From assembly GCA_019428955.1 (NCBI GenBank), contig JAHYJF010000013.1:1-25240 (forward strand): a stretch of 25,240 nucleotides of DNA, in the 5' to 3' direction. Below are positions 14,217 to 22,325 of this stretch, piece by piece. A program made the translations under genes and the position numbers. This stretch comes from Burkholderiaceae bacterium (GTDB taxonomy: Bacteria; Pseudomonadota; Gammaproteobacteria; Burkholderiales; Burkholderiaceae_E). Positions within the stretch are counted from its first letter, which is position 1; every line of letters starts with the position of its first letter. The notes under the pieces were generated by a model. The model had not been told where the DNA came from, did no database searches, and saw only the letters and a program-made list of their open reading frames with translations.

Positions 14217-15506
14217 TCAGAGTATCAGCGTGACGGTCTTGGGCGCGCCCCGCCCGACGAGGGCGGAGAGCTGGTAGATGCGGATGTCGAGCGTGTCGCC
14301 GGGCCCGAGCGGCGCGCCCCGGTCGGCATCCTGGTCGGCGGCGGTGTAGACGGCGCTGGTGGTGGCCGTGCTCAGCACGCGCTTCACCGTGGCGCCGTCG
14401 AGGACCTCGACCTCATAGGCCTCGGTTTCCTCGGTCACAGGCACCTCAACAGCGCCCCAGCTGTCGGCCGCGAGCGCGCGGGACCGGCGCGCCCAGCGGA
14501 TGGTGAGATCGCCGGGCGTGCGCGGAGTGCGCCATGGCTGCTCGACATGGGCGACCGAGAACGGTCGCAAACCGACGCCTTCGGGCGTGAAGGTCTGCGC
14601 CACATAGGTCTCGTCGCTGACCGGACGGCTCGCGGGGCCGATGCGCCAGTTCCACGGGATGCCGAGATCGGCCTCGGCGATCGGCAGTGACGCGAGGCCG
14701 TCGTCGAGCACCACGACCCGCGCTCTCGCAGGCGCCGGGTTGCCCATGGCGCCCTCGGTGCCGCGCTGGCCGCGCAGCAAGCGGGTCAGCTGATACCGGC
14801 CGGGCGCCAGCAGCTCGGCCGCGCCCGCCTGCACGATCTCCCAGACGCCGGGCGCACTCTCGATGGCGAGCGCGTTCGCCCCGCCGAACAGGGTCAGGTT
14901 GGTGACGCTCTCCAGCGTGCCGGTCAGCAGATCGACCACCAGCGCATTGCCGAGATCGAAGCGCGAGGTCGGCCCGGCGTAGAGGTCGGAGACCAGCGCC
15001 CCCATCCGGGCGCGACTGCCGAACGTGGTCAGCAGCTCGAAGCCATCGGTCGAGGGGCTGCGGAACACCGCCATTTCGCCGGGCCAGGGAACCGCGTGCG
15101 CGGCGACCATCGGCCGATGCGCGGGCTGGTCCTCGGTCAGCTGCGGCAGGTCCATCAGCAGCGCATCCGGCGCGCCGAACACCACGGCGCGGGTTAGCGA
15201 CGCCGCGCGGGGATCGCCGGGCGGCAGATCGTAGGTCGCCCGGTCCTGGCGCACCGCCTCGATGCCGCGCGCCTCGGCGTCGGCGATGGAGATGAGCCGC
15301 AGATCGACCAGCCGACCGTCATGCTCCAGCCGGATCGCATCGGCCGGATCGAGCGCGAGGCGCGAGGGTGGCAATCGGAACGCCGCCGTCTCGCGGCCCA
15401 CCCACGCCTCCATCAGCGCGCGGCGGCAACGGCGCTCGGCCTCCTCGGGCGGCACGGCCATCGGGAAGGACTCGGAGGCGATCCGCGTCGTGTCCACCGT
15501 GAAGAT
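14217..15506 (-). pseudogene. GTA/phage baseplate 'megatron' tail protein, C-terminal fragment
   Basis: About 430 codons match the C-terminal region of the large GTA TIM-barrel-like/host-specificity tail proteins. Signatures are EEAERRCRRALMEAWVGRE, FRLPPSRLALDPADAIRLEHDG, LLMDLPQL, AHAVPWPGEMAVFRSPS, GANALAIES, YQLTRLLRGQRGTEGAMG, NWRIGPASRPVSDETY and TIRWARRSRALAADSWGAVEVP. Intact members exceed 1000 residues. Here similarity stops near 15506. The same frame stays open upstream but reads as an unrelated low-complexity Ser/Arg-rich string, and no start codon with a ribosome site fits. The gene has thus lost its 5' two thirds. It is followed by intact fibre and lysis genes on the same strand. 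Confidence 0.78.
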
Positions 15507-15942
15507 CGGCCATGGTGCGGATCGAACTGGAGACTGCCGCGTCGTCCGAAATCGCCTCGAAGCGGGCGCCTCCTTTGATTTCTTCGACCCGGATGAGGGC
15601 GCGGAGCGTGATGTTGTCCATGTCGGGGAGATGCTGACAAAGCGCCTCGATCTCGACGCGGCTCTGCTCCTTGGAGATAAGGAAGACGCTGCCTGGCGCG
15701 GCGCGGTGGTGACAGGTACACATTGCCTTGGCTTAACCGACGCGTCAGAGCGCGGATGACTCGCAAGGGCTGCGGGCGGGTGCACGCATACCGTGACGAT
15801 TTCGGTGCGCAAGACGCGGTTTGATGGCGCGCTGGCATTCCGACCGGGTCGGCGACAGGCACAGTGGCTCGCTTGGCACGGGGTTTCTATTTCATCCACC
15901 TAGGCGGTCTAATAATTCTCGACGCGAGCTCTGCGGTTACCT
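15507..15942. other. Junction region without a recognised gene
   Basis: This is the left boundary of the phage remnant. On the minus strand, in a frame different from the tail protein, 15507-15720 encodes VEIEALCQHLPDMDNITLRA followed by LIRVEEIKGGARFEAISDD. It looks protein-like but I do not recognise it, and it has no good start or stop. The plus strand is also open over part of it. No tRNA gene or obvious att repeat was seen. It may be the scar where most of the prophage was deleted, or a second gene fragment. Confidence 0.4.
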
Positions 15943-16656
15943 ATGCTTGGCGGTGCGAAAGTTGAAAGGACTATCCAGTTGGAAATGACAGCAGCCGAAG
16001 GCTCCGAGCCAGCCGCAGAAAAGCCGGCGCCGCCGAAGCGCCGTGGCCCAAAGGTCGACCAGGAGCTAACCCGCCAGCGGCGCGAGGACATTTTGCGCGA
16101 AGCGGCGAACCTGTTCGATCAGGTCGGCTACCACGGCGTCAACATGGAGATGATAGCCGAAGCCGCCGGGCTCAAGAAGCCGACACTCTATCATTATGTC
16201 AGGGGCAAAGACGAAATCCTGTTCCTGATGCAGCGGGCAGTGATTGTTGGTGTTCGCGAGGGTATCGACAAGCGCATTGCAGCAGGCAAGGCGCCGCTGG
16301 AATTGTTGCGCGGCGTCTACGAAGATATTTTCCGCCAGCTGCGCGACGCACCGGGCACGGTGCGGTCATTCTTCGAACACGGGCGCGAGCTGACGCCGGA
16401 GCAACAGGCGGAAATCAGCAAGGAACGCGATGCGTTTACGCGGGTTGTGGCGCGGGTTATTTTTCACGGCATGGAGGCCGGGCTGCTAACCAAGGCCGAC
16501 CCACGATTGATGGCGCTTTGCTTTTTCGGCGTGGTGAACTGGGCATACCAGTGGTACGACCCTCTGCGCGACGGCGAGCCAGAGACGATCGCCGAAAAGT
16601 GCTTCGACATTTTCAGCCGGGGCATGGCCGCGCCCAATGTTTCGGTCCGCGTCTAG
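15943..16656 (+). CDS. TetR/AcrR-family transcriptional regulator
   Basis: A Pro/Lys-rich leader (EKPAPPKRRGPK) precedes a TetR helix-turn-helix: RREDILREAANLFDQVGYHG, then VNMEMIAEAAGLKKPTLYHY and VRGKDEILFLM. An all-helical ligand and dimerisation domain follows. Fatty-acid and CoA-catabolism regulators of this type commonly bind acyl-CoA. It sits beside the acyl-CoA gene cluster and is the only TetR protein in the window, so it is the best candidate for the ACCGAC-N2-GTCGGT operators at 19143-19190 and 22237-22339. No such operator lies in front of its own gene. The start is uncertain: ATG 15943 has no ribosome site, while TTG 15979 follows AAGGA by 8 nt and ATG 15985 is also possible. Confidence 0.88.
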   Translation: MLGGAKVERTIQLEMTAAEGSEPAAEKPAPPKRRGPKVDQELTRQRREDILREAANLFDQVGYHGVNMEMIAEAAGLKKPTLYHYVRGKDEILFLMQRAVIVGVREGIDKRIAAGKAPLELLRGVYEDIFRQLRDAPGTVRSFFEHGRELTPEQQAEISKERDAFTRVVARVIFHGMEAGLLTKADPRLMALCFFGVVNWAYQWYDPLRDGEPETIAEKCFDIFSRGMAAPNVSVRV

Positions 16657-16662
16657 GTCTTC

Positions 16663-16860
16663 TCAGGCCGCGCTTGCGTGGCGGCGTGCGGTCCTGCCGG
16701 TATCGGACCGATCAAGTCCAAGGTCGGCCAGCGTGCGGTCGTCCATGGTTTCGAGTTCGGCCCGGACACGCAGATAGGTGACCGCTCGGCAAGCAACACG
16801 CACAAGTGCCACAATCAGGCGGCGGGCCGGCGATGCGTGCGGGGCAGTGATGTCGTACAT
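16663..16860 (-). CDS. DUF1127 (YjiS-like) small protein
   Basis: This 65-residue basic protein ends with YLRVRAELETMDDRTLADLG followed by LDRSDTGRTARRH. This is the DUF1127 motif (about 40 residues; R-x-L-x-x-L-x-D-x-x-L-x-D-I/L-G-L-x-R). Short DUF1127 proteins in alphaproteobacteria have been linked to phosphate and carbon metabolism and to RNA-associated regulation; the role here is unknown. AGAGG precedes the ATG. Two tandem palindromes at 16876-16912 lie right upstream and probably control it. Its 3' end converges on the tetR gene with only 6 nt between stop codons. Confidence 0.85.
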   Translation of the reverse strand: MYDITAPHASPARRLIVALVRVACRAVTYLRVRAELETMDDRTLADLGLDRSDTGRTARRHASAA

Positions 16861-16873
16861 GGCGAACCTCTGA

Positions 16874-16914
16874 TTTTCTGCAGCGCAGAATATCGAGTTC
16901 TGCCCTGCAGAAAA
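16874..16914. promoter_or_regulatory. Two tandem TTCTGC-N3-GCAGAA palindromes (PhaR-like sites)
   Basis: TTCTGC-AGC-GCAGAA (16876-16890) and TTCTGC-CCT-GCAGAA (16898-16912) are separated by 7 nt, so their centres are 22 bp apart, about two helical turns. Together they also form a near-perfect 41-bp inverted repeat from TTTTCTGCAG to CTGCAGAAAA. Each contains CTGC-N3-GCAG, which I recall as the site of the polyhydroxyalkanoate regulator PhaR in Rhodobacter and Paracoccus. They lie 14 bp upstream of the DUF1127 start codon and 52 bp downstream of the fadJ-like stop. A terminator role is less likely because no T-tract follows. Confidence 0.7.
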
Positions 16915-16965
16915 GAGGGCATTCTGTAAACGCGGCCATGCGTTCGGCGCATGGATGCCGCCAGA

Positions 16966-19086
16966 TCATGCAGGGTAGAACCGGCCGCCTTCTTCGGCCA
17001 TGCTGCGCAGCAGGGCCGGCGCAACAAAGCGCGGACCGTGGCGCGCGGCCAGATCGTTGCAAAGCGAAGCCACTTGCCCTGCTCCCACGGCATCGACCCA
17101 ACCAAATGGCCCGCCCGACCAGGGCGCGAAGCCCCACCCCAGTACCGCCGCCACATCACCTTCGCGCACGTCGGACAGCACGCCTTCCTCAAACGCGCGC
17201 ACGGCCTCGATCACCTGCACCAGCAGCAGACGGTCCTGCACCTCTTGCGTGGTCGGCTGCGGACAGAGCTGCCGCCAGAGAACGGCGAGACCATCCCACA
17301 AGCCCGCCCGGCGGCCATCTGTGCCGTAGTCATAAAAGCCCTTGCTGTTCTTGCGGCCCAGCCGACCTTCGGCCAGCAATCGGATCAGCACCGCATCCGC
17401 GGCGTCGTGCGTGTAGGCTGCGCCAAGCGCGGCTTTTGACGCTTCGGCGATCTTCACGCCGAGGTCGATCGACGTCTCGTCAAGCAGTTGCAATCCGCCG
17501 ACCGGCATACCCAGGCGGCGGCAACTTTCTTCGACCAGCGCGGCTGCAACACCTTCGCCGACCAGCCGCAGACATTCGTTGAGATAGGGCACGATGCAGC
17601 GGTTGGCAAAGAAGTAGCGTGCATCGTTCACCACGATCGGGGTCTTGCGGATCTGGCGGGCAAAATCCAGCGCCTTGGCAACGGCGCGGTCACTGGTCAG
17701 CGGGCCACGGATGATTTCCACCAGCGCCATGCGATCGACCGGGGAAAAGAAATGGATGCCGACAAATTGCTCGGGCCGGACGCTGGCCCGTGCCAAACCG
17801 GCAATCGGCAAGGTCGAGGTGTTGGAGGCGAAAATCGCCGTCGCCGGGGTTGCCGCCTCGGCTTTTCGGGTGACTTCGGCCTTGACGGCCGGGTCTTCAA
17901 ACACCGCTTCGATGATCAGGTCGCACGCCGCCAGCGCGCCGTATTCGGTGACGGCTGCGATACGCCCCAGAATCGCATCGCGCCTTGCTGGCGGCATCCG
18001 GCCTTTGCCGACAGCGGCATCGAGCAGTTTCGCCGAATGAGCCTTGCCGCGATCGGCGGCTGATTGCGTGGCGTCGAGCAACACGACATCGACACCCGCC
18101 AACGCCGCAACATGGGCGATGCCGGCGCCCATCATGCCCGCGCCCAATACCCCCAGACGCTGCACGGATTGGTCGGGCAGTGCCGGGCGGCGCGCGCCCT
18201 TTTCGAGCTGCGATTTCGAGATGAATGCCGTGCGCAGGCTGGCTTCGGCGGCAGGATGCAGCAACACGCGGGCCAGCTCACGGGTCTCGGCCTCGATGCC
18301 CTCGGCAAACGAACGAGCGGCAGCACGCATGACCGCGATCAGCGCCGCCGTGGCTGGCGCCTTGCCCATCGGGCGCAGCGCGGCGCCTTCGGCCAACACA
18401 TCAAAGCCGGGGTTCGTGGCGCCGCCGGGCGTGGGTTCGCCCCGGTCCCAGGGTTTCGGCAGGCCCATTCCTGCGCCGGCCAGTGCGCGCGCGGTGGGCA
18501 GCAGCTCGGCCAAAGGCACCATTTGCTGCACCAGCCCCGCAGCCAGCGCGCCCACCGGATCGGTCAACCGCGCATCTAGCAGCCATGCTGCCGCGTCCTT
18601 TAGCCCGAGCAGTCGCACCAGCCGCGTGCTGCCGCCCGCACCCGGAAAGATCCCCAGACCAAGCTCCGGCAAGCCGATCTTTGCGATTGCATTGTCGGCG
18701 GCCACGATGTGGTGGCAGGCGAGTGCCAGCTCCAGCCCGATCCCGAGCGCTGTGCCGGGCAAAGCGGCGATAACCGGCTTTTGCGCCAGTTCGATCTGCC
18801 GAAACAGCGCGTGCATGCGCCGAAAGCCCTGCATCAACCCCTGCTCAGGGTTTGTCCCCGATGCGGCCTTGAGCCCGGCGATGACGTTCAAATCCATCCC
18901 CGCCGCAAAATCCGGCTTGGCGGAAGTGATCACGATGCCCCGCACCTGCGGATCGACCAGGGCCGAGCCCAACGCCGCTTGCAACTCGTCGAGCCCTTGC
19001 AGGGTCATCACATTGATCGACCGGCCGGGCTGGTCCCAGATCAGCATGGCGATGCCATCGGAGGTTTCCAGGTGGAAATCGGGCAT
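16966..19086 (-). CDS. fadJ: Bifunctional enoyl-CoA hydratase / 3-hydroxyacyl-CoA dehydrogenase (FadJ/FadB-like)
   Basis: This 706-residue fusion performs two steps of beta-oxidation: hydration of 2-enoyl-CoA and NAD-dependent oxidation of the 3-hydroxyacyl-CoA. The crotonase domain (1-190) has the catalytic glutamates Glu119 (GTALGIGLELALACHH) and Glu141 (GLPELGLGIFPGAGG). The dehydrogenase domain has the NAD loop LGVLGAGMMGAGIAHVAALA (311-330), SNTSTLPI (421-428), the catalytic His445 in GIHFFSPVDRM, and Glu457. The C-terminal 3HCDH domains follow (FFANRCIVPYLNECLRLV, GWGFAPWSGGPFGWVD). The start at 19086 has GGAG 6 nt upstream. A pair of operator-like repeats lies 57-104 bp upstream. No thiolase or acyl-CoA dehydrogenase is present in the window to complete the cycle. 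Confidence 0.93.
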   Translation of the reverse strand: MPDFHLETSDGIAMLIWDQPGRSINVMTLQGLDELQAALGSALVDPQVRGIVITSAKPDFAAGMDLNVIAGLKAASGTNPEQGLMQGFRRMHALFRQIELAQKPVIAALPGTALGIGLELALACHHIVAADNAIAKIGLPELGLGIFPGAGGSTRLVRLLGLKDAAAWLLDARLTDPVGALAAGLVQQMVPLAELLPTARALAGAGMGLPKPWDRGEPTPGGATNPGFDVLAEGAALRPMGKAPATAALIAVMRAAARSFAEGIEAETRELARVLLHPAAEASLRTAFISKSQLEKGARRPALPDQSVQRLGVLGAGMMGAGIAHVAALAGVDVVLLDATQSAADRGKAHSAKLLDAAVGKGRMPPARRDAILGRIAAVTEYGALAACDLIIEAVFEDPAVKAEVTRKAEAATPATAIFASNTSTLPIAGLARASVRPEQFVGIHFFSPVDRMALVEIIRGPLTSDRAVAKALDFARQIRKTPIVVNDARYFFANRCIVPYLNECLRLVGEGVAAALVEESCRRLGMPVGGLQLLDETSIDLGVKIAEASKAALGAAYTHDAADAVLIRLLAEGRLGRKNSKGFYDYGTDGRRAGLWDGLAVLWRQLCPQPTTQEVQDRLLLVQVIEAVRAFEEGVLSDVREGDVAAVLGWGFAPWSGGPFGWVDAVGAGQVASLCNDLAARHGPRFVAPALLRSMAEEGGRFYPA

Positions 19087-19142
19087 ATTTGCTCCTTTAG
19101 TGCGGCGAGATGGTACGACAGAGCTAGCTGAAGAAAAATCAG

Positions 19143-19190
19143 CCGTCCAGTCGGTTGTTAGAACGAAATAATGACCTTCCGACTGGACGG
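19143..19190. promoter_or_regulatory. Pair of TetR-type operators between fadJ-like and SnoaL genes
   Basis: A 12-bp perfect inverted repeat, CCGTCCAGTCGG (19143-19154) and CCGACTGGACGG (19179-19190), lies in the divergent promoter region. Each arm is itself a near copy of the palindrome ACCGAC-TN-GTCGGT found at 22237 and 22326: 12 of 14 matches for the first (read on the minus strand) and 11 of 14 for the second. Centres are 34 bp apart. The same protein could repress both directions from here. Confidence 0.65.
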
Positions 19191-19333
19191 GCGAAAAATA
19201 GTGTCGTAGCATTGCAGCAGCTAACACATGAGGGCGGCGATGCCTGCAGCCAGAACAGGACCAGTCAAAGTGCCCGCCGCGCGCAGTGCATGGGCAACAC
19301 CGGCCATGTCACACACCGGCGGGACCGGCAGAC

Positions 19334-19789
19334 ATGGATGAGTTGATCCAGCTTGCGCATGAGCGTGCCTGCGAAAGGCTGATCCACAGCTTCGCCCGGG
19401 CGCTTGACCAGTATGATTACGCCGCGGCGTTGCGCCTGTGGGCCGACGATGGGGTCTTTGTTGCCTTGGGTCGCGAGCACAAAGGCCACTCGGGGTTGCT
19501 GGACTGGATGAACCAGCGCGAAAAAGACATGGTCTGCCGCCATATCGTCACCAACATCGTGGTCGATGTGCAGAGTGAGACCCACGCCAGCGCCAGCGCC
19601 TATTGCAGCGCATGGCGGGTGCGCGGCTGGCGCGGGCGCGAGCCTGGGCCGATGTCGCTCCCTGCCTACGTGGTCGAATACACCGATGCCTTTGTTCGTG
19701 ATCCGGCCAAAGGTTGGCTGCTGTCGCGCCGCGATGTTGCCGTGGCGTTGGCCGGGGTGGAACAACGGCAAGCGTTGCGGTCCGGCTGA
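19334..19789 (+). CDS. SnoaL-like / NTF2-fold protein
   Basis: This small protein of 151 residues has the cone-shaped NTF2-like fold pattern: an N-terminal helix pair (HERACERLIHSFARALDQYD), AAALRLWADDGVFVALGREHKG, a Gly-x-x-x-L-helix, then beta strands HIVTNIVVDVQSETHASASA and VVEYTDAFVRD. SnoaL-like members include ketosteroid-isomerase-type enzymes and subunits with no activity, so function cannot be fixed. It may act as a dehydratase, isomerase or hydratase in the CoA pathway. ATG 19334 fits the family N-terminus; the ribosome site is weak. It is divergent from the fadJ-like gene across the operator pair and convergent with the SDR operon (6 nt between stops). Confidence 0.7.
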   Translation: MDELIQLAHERACERLIHSFARALDQYDYAAALRLWADDGVFVALGREHKGHSGLLDWMNQREKDMVCRHIVTNIVVDVQSETHASASAYCSAWRVRGWRGREPGPMSLPAYVVEYTDAFVRDPAKGWLLSRRDVAVALAGVEQRQALRSG

Positions 19790-19795
19790 GACCGA

Positions 19796-20551
19796 TCAGA
19801 CGGCGGTAAATGCCCCGTCCACCACCAGCGCCGCGCCGTTCACATAGGATGCCTCGCGCGACGCGAGAAACAGGATTCCAGCCGCGATTTCCTCGGGTTC
19901 AGCCATGCGGCCCTGCGGAACCGAGCGCCGCCGCGCCTCGCGCGCTTCGTCGCCCTGCGCCTTGGAAAGAGGGGTGTCGACGAAACCGGGATGGATCGAA
20001 TTTACCCGCACCTTGCGACCGGTCTGGGCGCACTCCACAGCCGCCGCGCGCGAAAACATCTCGACCCCGGCCTTGGCCGCCGAGTAAGGGCCAGAGCCAA
20101 AACCCGCCACCATGCTTCGGATCGACGCAACGTTTACTATGGCGGCATCGACGGATTTCTCAAGCAGCGGCATGGCCGCCGTGGTTCCCAAAAAGACCGA
20201 GTCGAGGTTGATCGCCAGTATCTGCCGCCACTGGTCGGGCGTCGTGTCAAAGATCGACCGCAACGTTCCCCAACCAGCATTATTGACCAGCGCGTCGAGC
20301 CGCCCGAACGCCGCGCCAACCTGTGCCACGGCATCCAGCCAATCGGGCTGCGAGGTTACGTCGAGCCTGATTGCCAGATGCCCATCGCCGGGCAGCGCGG
20401 CATGTGTCTCGGCCAGGGTGACGGTGTCGATGTCGGCCAGCACCACACGCGCGCCCTCCTGGGCAAACAGGCGCGCGGTTGCGGCGCCGATGCCCTTGGC
20501 AGCGCCGGTAATCATCACGATGCGGCCTTTGTGGCGTTCAGCGGCGGGCAT
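19796..20551 (-). CDS. Short-chain dehydrogenase/reductase (SDR 1)
   Basis: This 251-residue classical SDR has TGAAKGIG (15-22), Asp40 at the end of the second strand (VVLADID, which favours NAD over NADP), NNAG (90-93) and the catalytic Ser143, Tyr156 and Lys160 (VNVASIRS ... YSAAK). The C-terminus GAALVVDGAFTAV is typical. GGAGG lies before the ATG. It is the last of three consecutive SDR genes and overlaps the end of SDR 2 by 14 nt, so translation is coupled. The likely reaction is oxidation of a secondary alcohol or 3-hydroxyacyl group; the substrate is unknown. Confidence 0.92.
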   Translation of the reverse strand: MPAAERHKGRIVMITGAAKGIGAATARLFAQEGARVVLADIDTVTLAETHAALPGDGHLAIRLDVTSQPDWLDAVAQVGAAFGRLDALVNNAGWGTLRSIFDTTPDQWRQILAINLDSVFLGTTAAMPLLEKSVDAAIVNVASIRSMVAGFGSGPYSAAKAGVEMFSRAAAVECAQTGRKVRVNSIHPGFVDTPLSKAQGDEAREARRRSVPQGRMAEPEEIAAGILFLASREASYVNGAALVVDGAFTAV

Positions 20552-21422
20552 CGGATTCCTCCTGCGACATGGTCAGAATGTCGGGAAAGTCAGGGTTGCG
20601 GCGGTTCAGGATCGCGTCCATGCGTTCCCGCACGCCCCGATCGAAGGCGGTTGTCGTGACCAGATAGAAGGTCCGCTCGCGGATCGCCCGCAGCACCATT
20701 TCTGCCACCTCGGCGGGCATGAGAGCAGCCGATTTCGCGCTCGCATACCTCTCTTTCGCTTGCGGGTCGTCGTCACGCACGCCGCCCGCGGGCACCAGAG
20801 TTGCCGGTCGGTTACGTTCGCTGTTGCCGATTCCGGTTGCCACCACCCCAGGGCAGAGCGCGGTGACGCCAATGGGAGAGGCTTCGGCCCTGAGATCGGC
20901 ATAGAGCGCCTCGGTGGCGCGCAACGCCGCGTGTTTTGCGGCGCCGTAAGCGGGCGAGTTGGTGCCGCTGACCAGACCCGCCACCGAGATCGTGTTGACC
21001 ACATGGCCCCAGCCGCCTTGCGCGCGCATCCGTGGCACAAAGGCCAGAATGCCGTGCACCACCCCCATCAGGTTCACATTCAGGCTCCAGTGCCAGTCTT
21101 CGGGCGCCGTCTCCCAGATCGGGCGAAACCTTGCGCCCGGCACGACGCCCGCATTGTTGCACAGCACATGCACGGCGCCAAAGGCGCTCCAGGCGCAGTC
21201 GGCAAGCGCCTGCACCGCCGCCGCATCGGCCACGTCGGTCAACTGCGTCACCACCTCAGCGCCGTTTAGGCGCAGCGCCGCTGCCACGGCGTGCAGCGGC
21301 TCGGGCTGAATATCGGCCAGCACCAGCCGCATTCCCTCAGCGGCAAAGCGTTCTGCCAGACCCCGCCCGATGCCGCTGGCGGCACCGGTAACAACTGCGA
21401 CCCGTCCGCGAAAATCGATCAT
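20538..21422 (-). CDS. Short-chain dehydrogenase/reductase (SDR 2)
   Basis: This 294-residue SDR has TGAASGIG (12-19), Asp37 (VLADIQ, NAD preference), NNAG (89-92), Ser146 (NTISVAGL), and Tyr159/Lys163 (YGAAK). It is longer than a classical SDR: after LCPGVVATGIGNSER it has an extension of about 80 residues (EVAEMVLRAIRERTFYLVTT ... RMDAILNRRNPDF) in place of the usual VDGG end. This is the pattern of the short-chain ketoreductases close to steroid/aryl-alcohol or long-chain acyl reductases. Its ATG overlaps the stop of SDR 3 (ATGA at 21419-21422). It differs enough from SDR 1 and SDR 3 to act on another substrate or step. Confidence 0.9.
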   Translation of the reverse strand: MIDFRGRVAVVTGAASGIGRGLAERFAAEGMRLVLADIQPEPLHAVAAALRLNGAEVVTQLTDVADAAAVQALADCAWSAFGAVHVLCNNAGVVPGARFRPIWETAPEDWHWSLNVNLMGVVHGILAFVPRMRAQGGWGHVVNTISVAGLVSGTNSPAYGAAKHAALRATEALYADLRAEASPIGVTALCPGVVATGIGNSERNRPATLVPAGGVRDDDPQAKERYASAKSAALMPAEVAEMVLRAIRERTFYLVTTTAFDRGVRERMDAILNRRNPDFPDILTMSQEESDARR

Positions 21423-22204
21423 GCGTCCCCCTCCGCCACAGGCACGACGTAGTTCAGGATCAGTCGCCCGCCGTCGACATAGACTGTTTGGCCAACGATG
21501 TAGCTGGCATCATCCGACGCCAGAAATGACACCGCCTTGGCGATCTCGTCGGTCTTGCCAAGCCGCCCGATCGGGGTGCGCGACAGTACTGTGTGGCGCT
21601 GCGCCGAGTCGCCAAGCACCGCATTTGCCGCCATCTCGGTGCCGATGGTGCCTGGGCCCACGGCGTTAACGCGGATGCCCTGGCCGATCAGTTCAAGCGC
21701 CATCACCCGCGTCAGCTGCCGCAACGCGCCTTTCGAGGCGGCGTAACCGGCAATCAGCGGCGCCGCGAGTTCGGCGGTGACCGATGTCAGGTTGACGATC
21801 GCACCGCCCGCCGCGCCCGCGATCATCGCCCGTGCAGCCGCTTGCGACAGCACTAGCGGCGCGCGCACGTTGACATCCATCATCAGGCTGAAGTCATCCG
21901 GATCGAAGTCGAGAAACGATTGCAACCGCAGCACGCCCGCGTTGTTGACCAAAATATCGAGCCGCCCGAAACGCTCGGTGACCCGCGCCACGATCTCTGT
22001 AGCGCTTGCGGTGCCGAGCCCTGTCAGATCCGCCGAAATCGCCAGCGTCCCGGCGCCGAGCCGCGCCGCCAGCGCGTGCAGCCTGTCGCCGTCGCGGTCC
22101 AACAGCGCTACTTGCGCGCCTTCAGCCAGCAGGCGAGTGGCGCAGGCCATCCCGATGCCTTGCGCTGCGCCAGTGACCAGCGCAACCTTTCCCTGGTGTT
22201 TCAT
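21419..22204 (-). CDS. Short-chain dehydrogenase/reductase (SDR 3)
   Basis: This 261-residue SDR has TGAAQGIG (11-18), Asp36 (ALLDRD), NNAG (87-90), and the Ser141, Tyr154 and Lys158 catalytic set (NLTSVTAE ... YAASK). It ends with the usual YIVGQTVYVDGGR. The start at 22204 is right behind GGGAGGGG; a longer frame upstream runs through the promoter region and is not used. It is the first gene of the three-SDR operon. Its promoter region (TTGCAA, TATGAT on the minus strand) encloses the operator at 22237-22250. A FabG-like or alcohol-dehydrogenase role in the CoA pathway is likely. Confidence 0.92.
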   Translation of the reverse strand: MKHQGKVALVTGAAQGIGMACATRLLAEGAQVALLDRDGDRLHALAARLGAGTLAISADLTGLGTASATEIVARVTERFGRLDILVNNAGVLRLQSFLDFDPDDFSLMMDVNVRAPLVLSQAAARAMIAGAAGGAIVNLTSVTAELAAPLIAGYAASKGALRQLTRVMALELIGQGIRVNAVGPGTIGTEMAANAVLGDSAQRHTVLSRTPIGRLGKTDEIAKAVSFLASDDASYIVGQTVYVDGGRLILNYVVPVAEGDA

Positions 22205-22236
22205 GTACCCCTCCCGAATCGCCCGATAATCATATG

Positions 22237-22250
22237 ACCGACTGGTCGGT
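22237..22250. promoter_or_regulatory. TetR-type operator in the SDR promoter
   Basis: ACCGAC-TG-GTCGGT has perfect 6-bp arms. It lies 32 bp upstream of the SDR 3 start, between a minus-strand TTGCAA and a TATGAT hexamer, so a bound protein would block RNA polymerase. The same motif recurs at 22326-22339 with one base changed in the centre. Confidence 0.75.
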
Positions 22251-22294
22251 TGCAAGATCATTTTCGTTCTTGCGGGTTCGGATCTGCATATTTC

Positions 22295-22322
22295 TTGACA
22301 AGCATCGATTCGCATCTAATGC
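22295..22322 (+). promoter_or_regulatory. Candidate promoter of the solute-binding protein gene
   Basis: TTGACA (22295-22300) is a perfect -35 hexamer. The best -10 match 16 bases on is TAATGC (22317-22322), weaker than consensus. The operator at 22326-22339 would overlap the transcription start, consistent with repression. Confidence 0.5.
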
Positions 22323-22325
22323 TAG

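Noticed and set aside
11653..15942. Complete, functional prophage or gene transfer agent
   Set aside because: No terminase, capsid, integrase or att sites are in the window, and the large tail protein is truncated.
16874..16914. Inverted repeat as a terminator of the fadJ-like gene
   Set aside because: Only four A/T bases flank the stem and no T-tract follows on the minus strand. The two internal palindromes with two-turn phasing fit an operator better.
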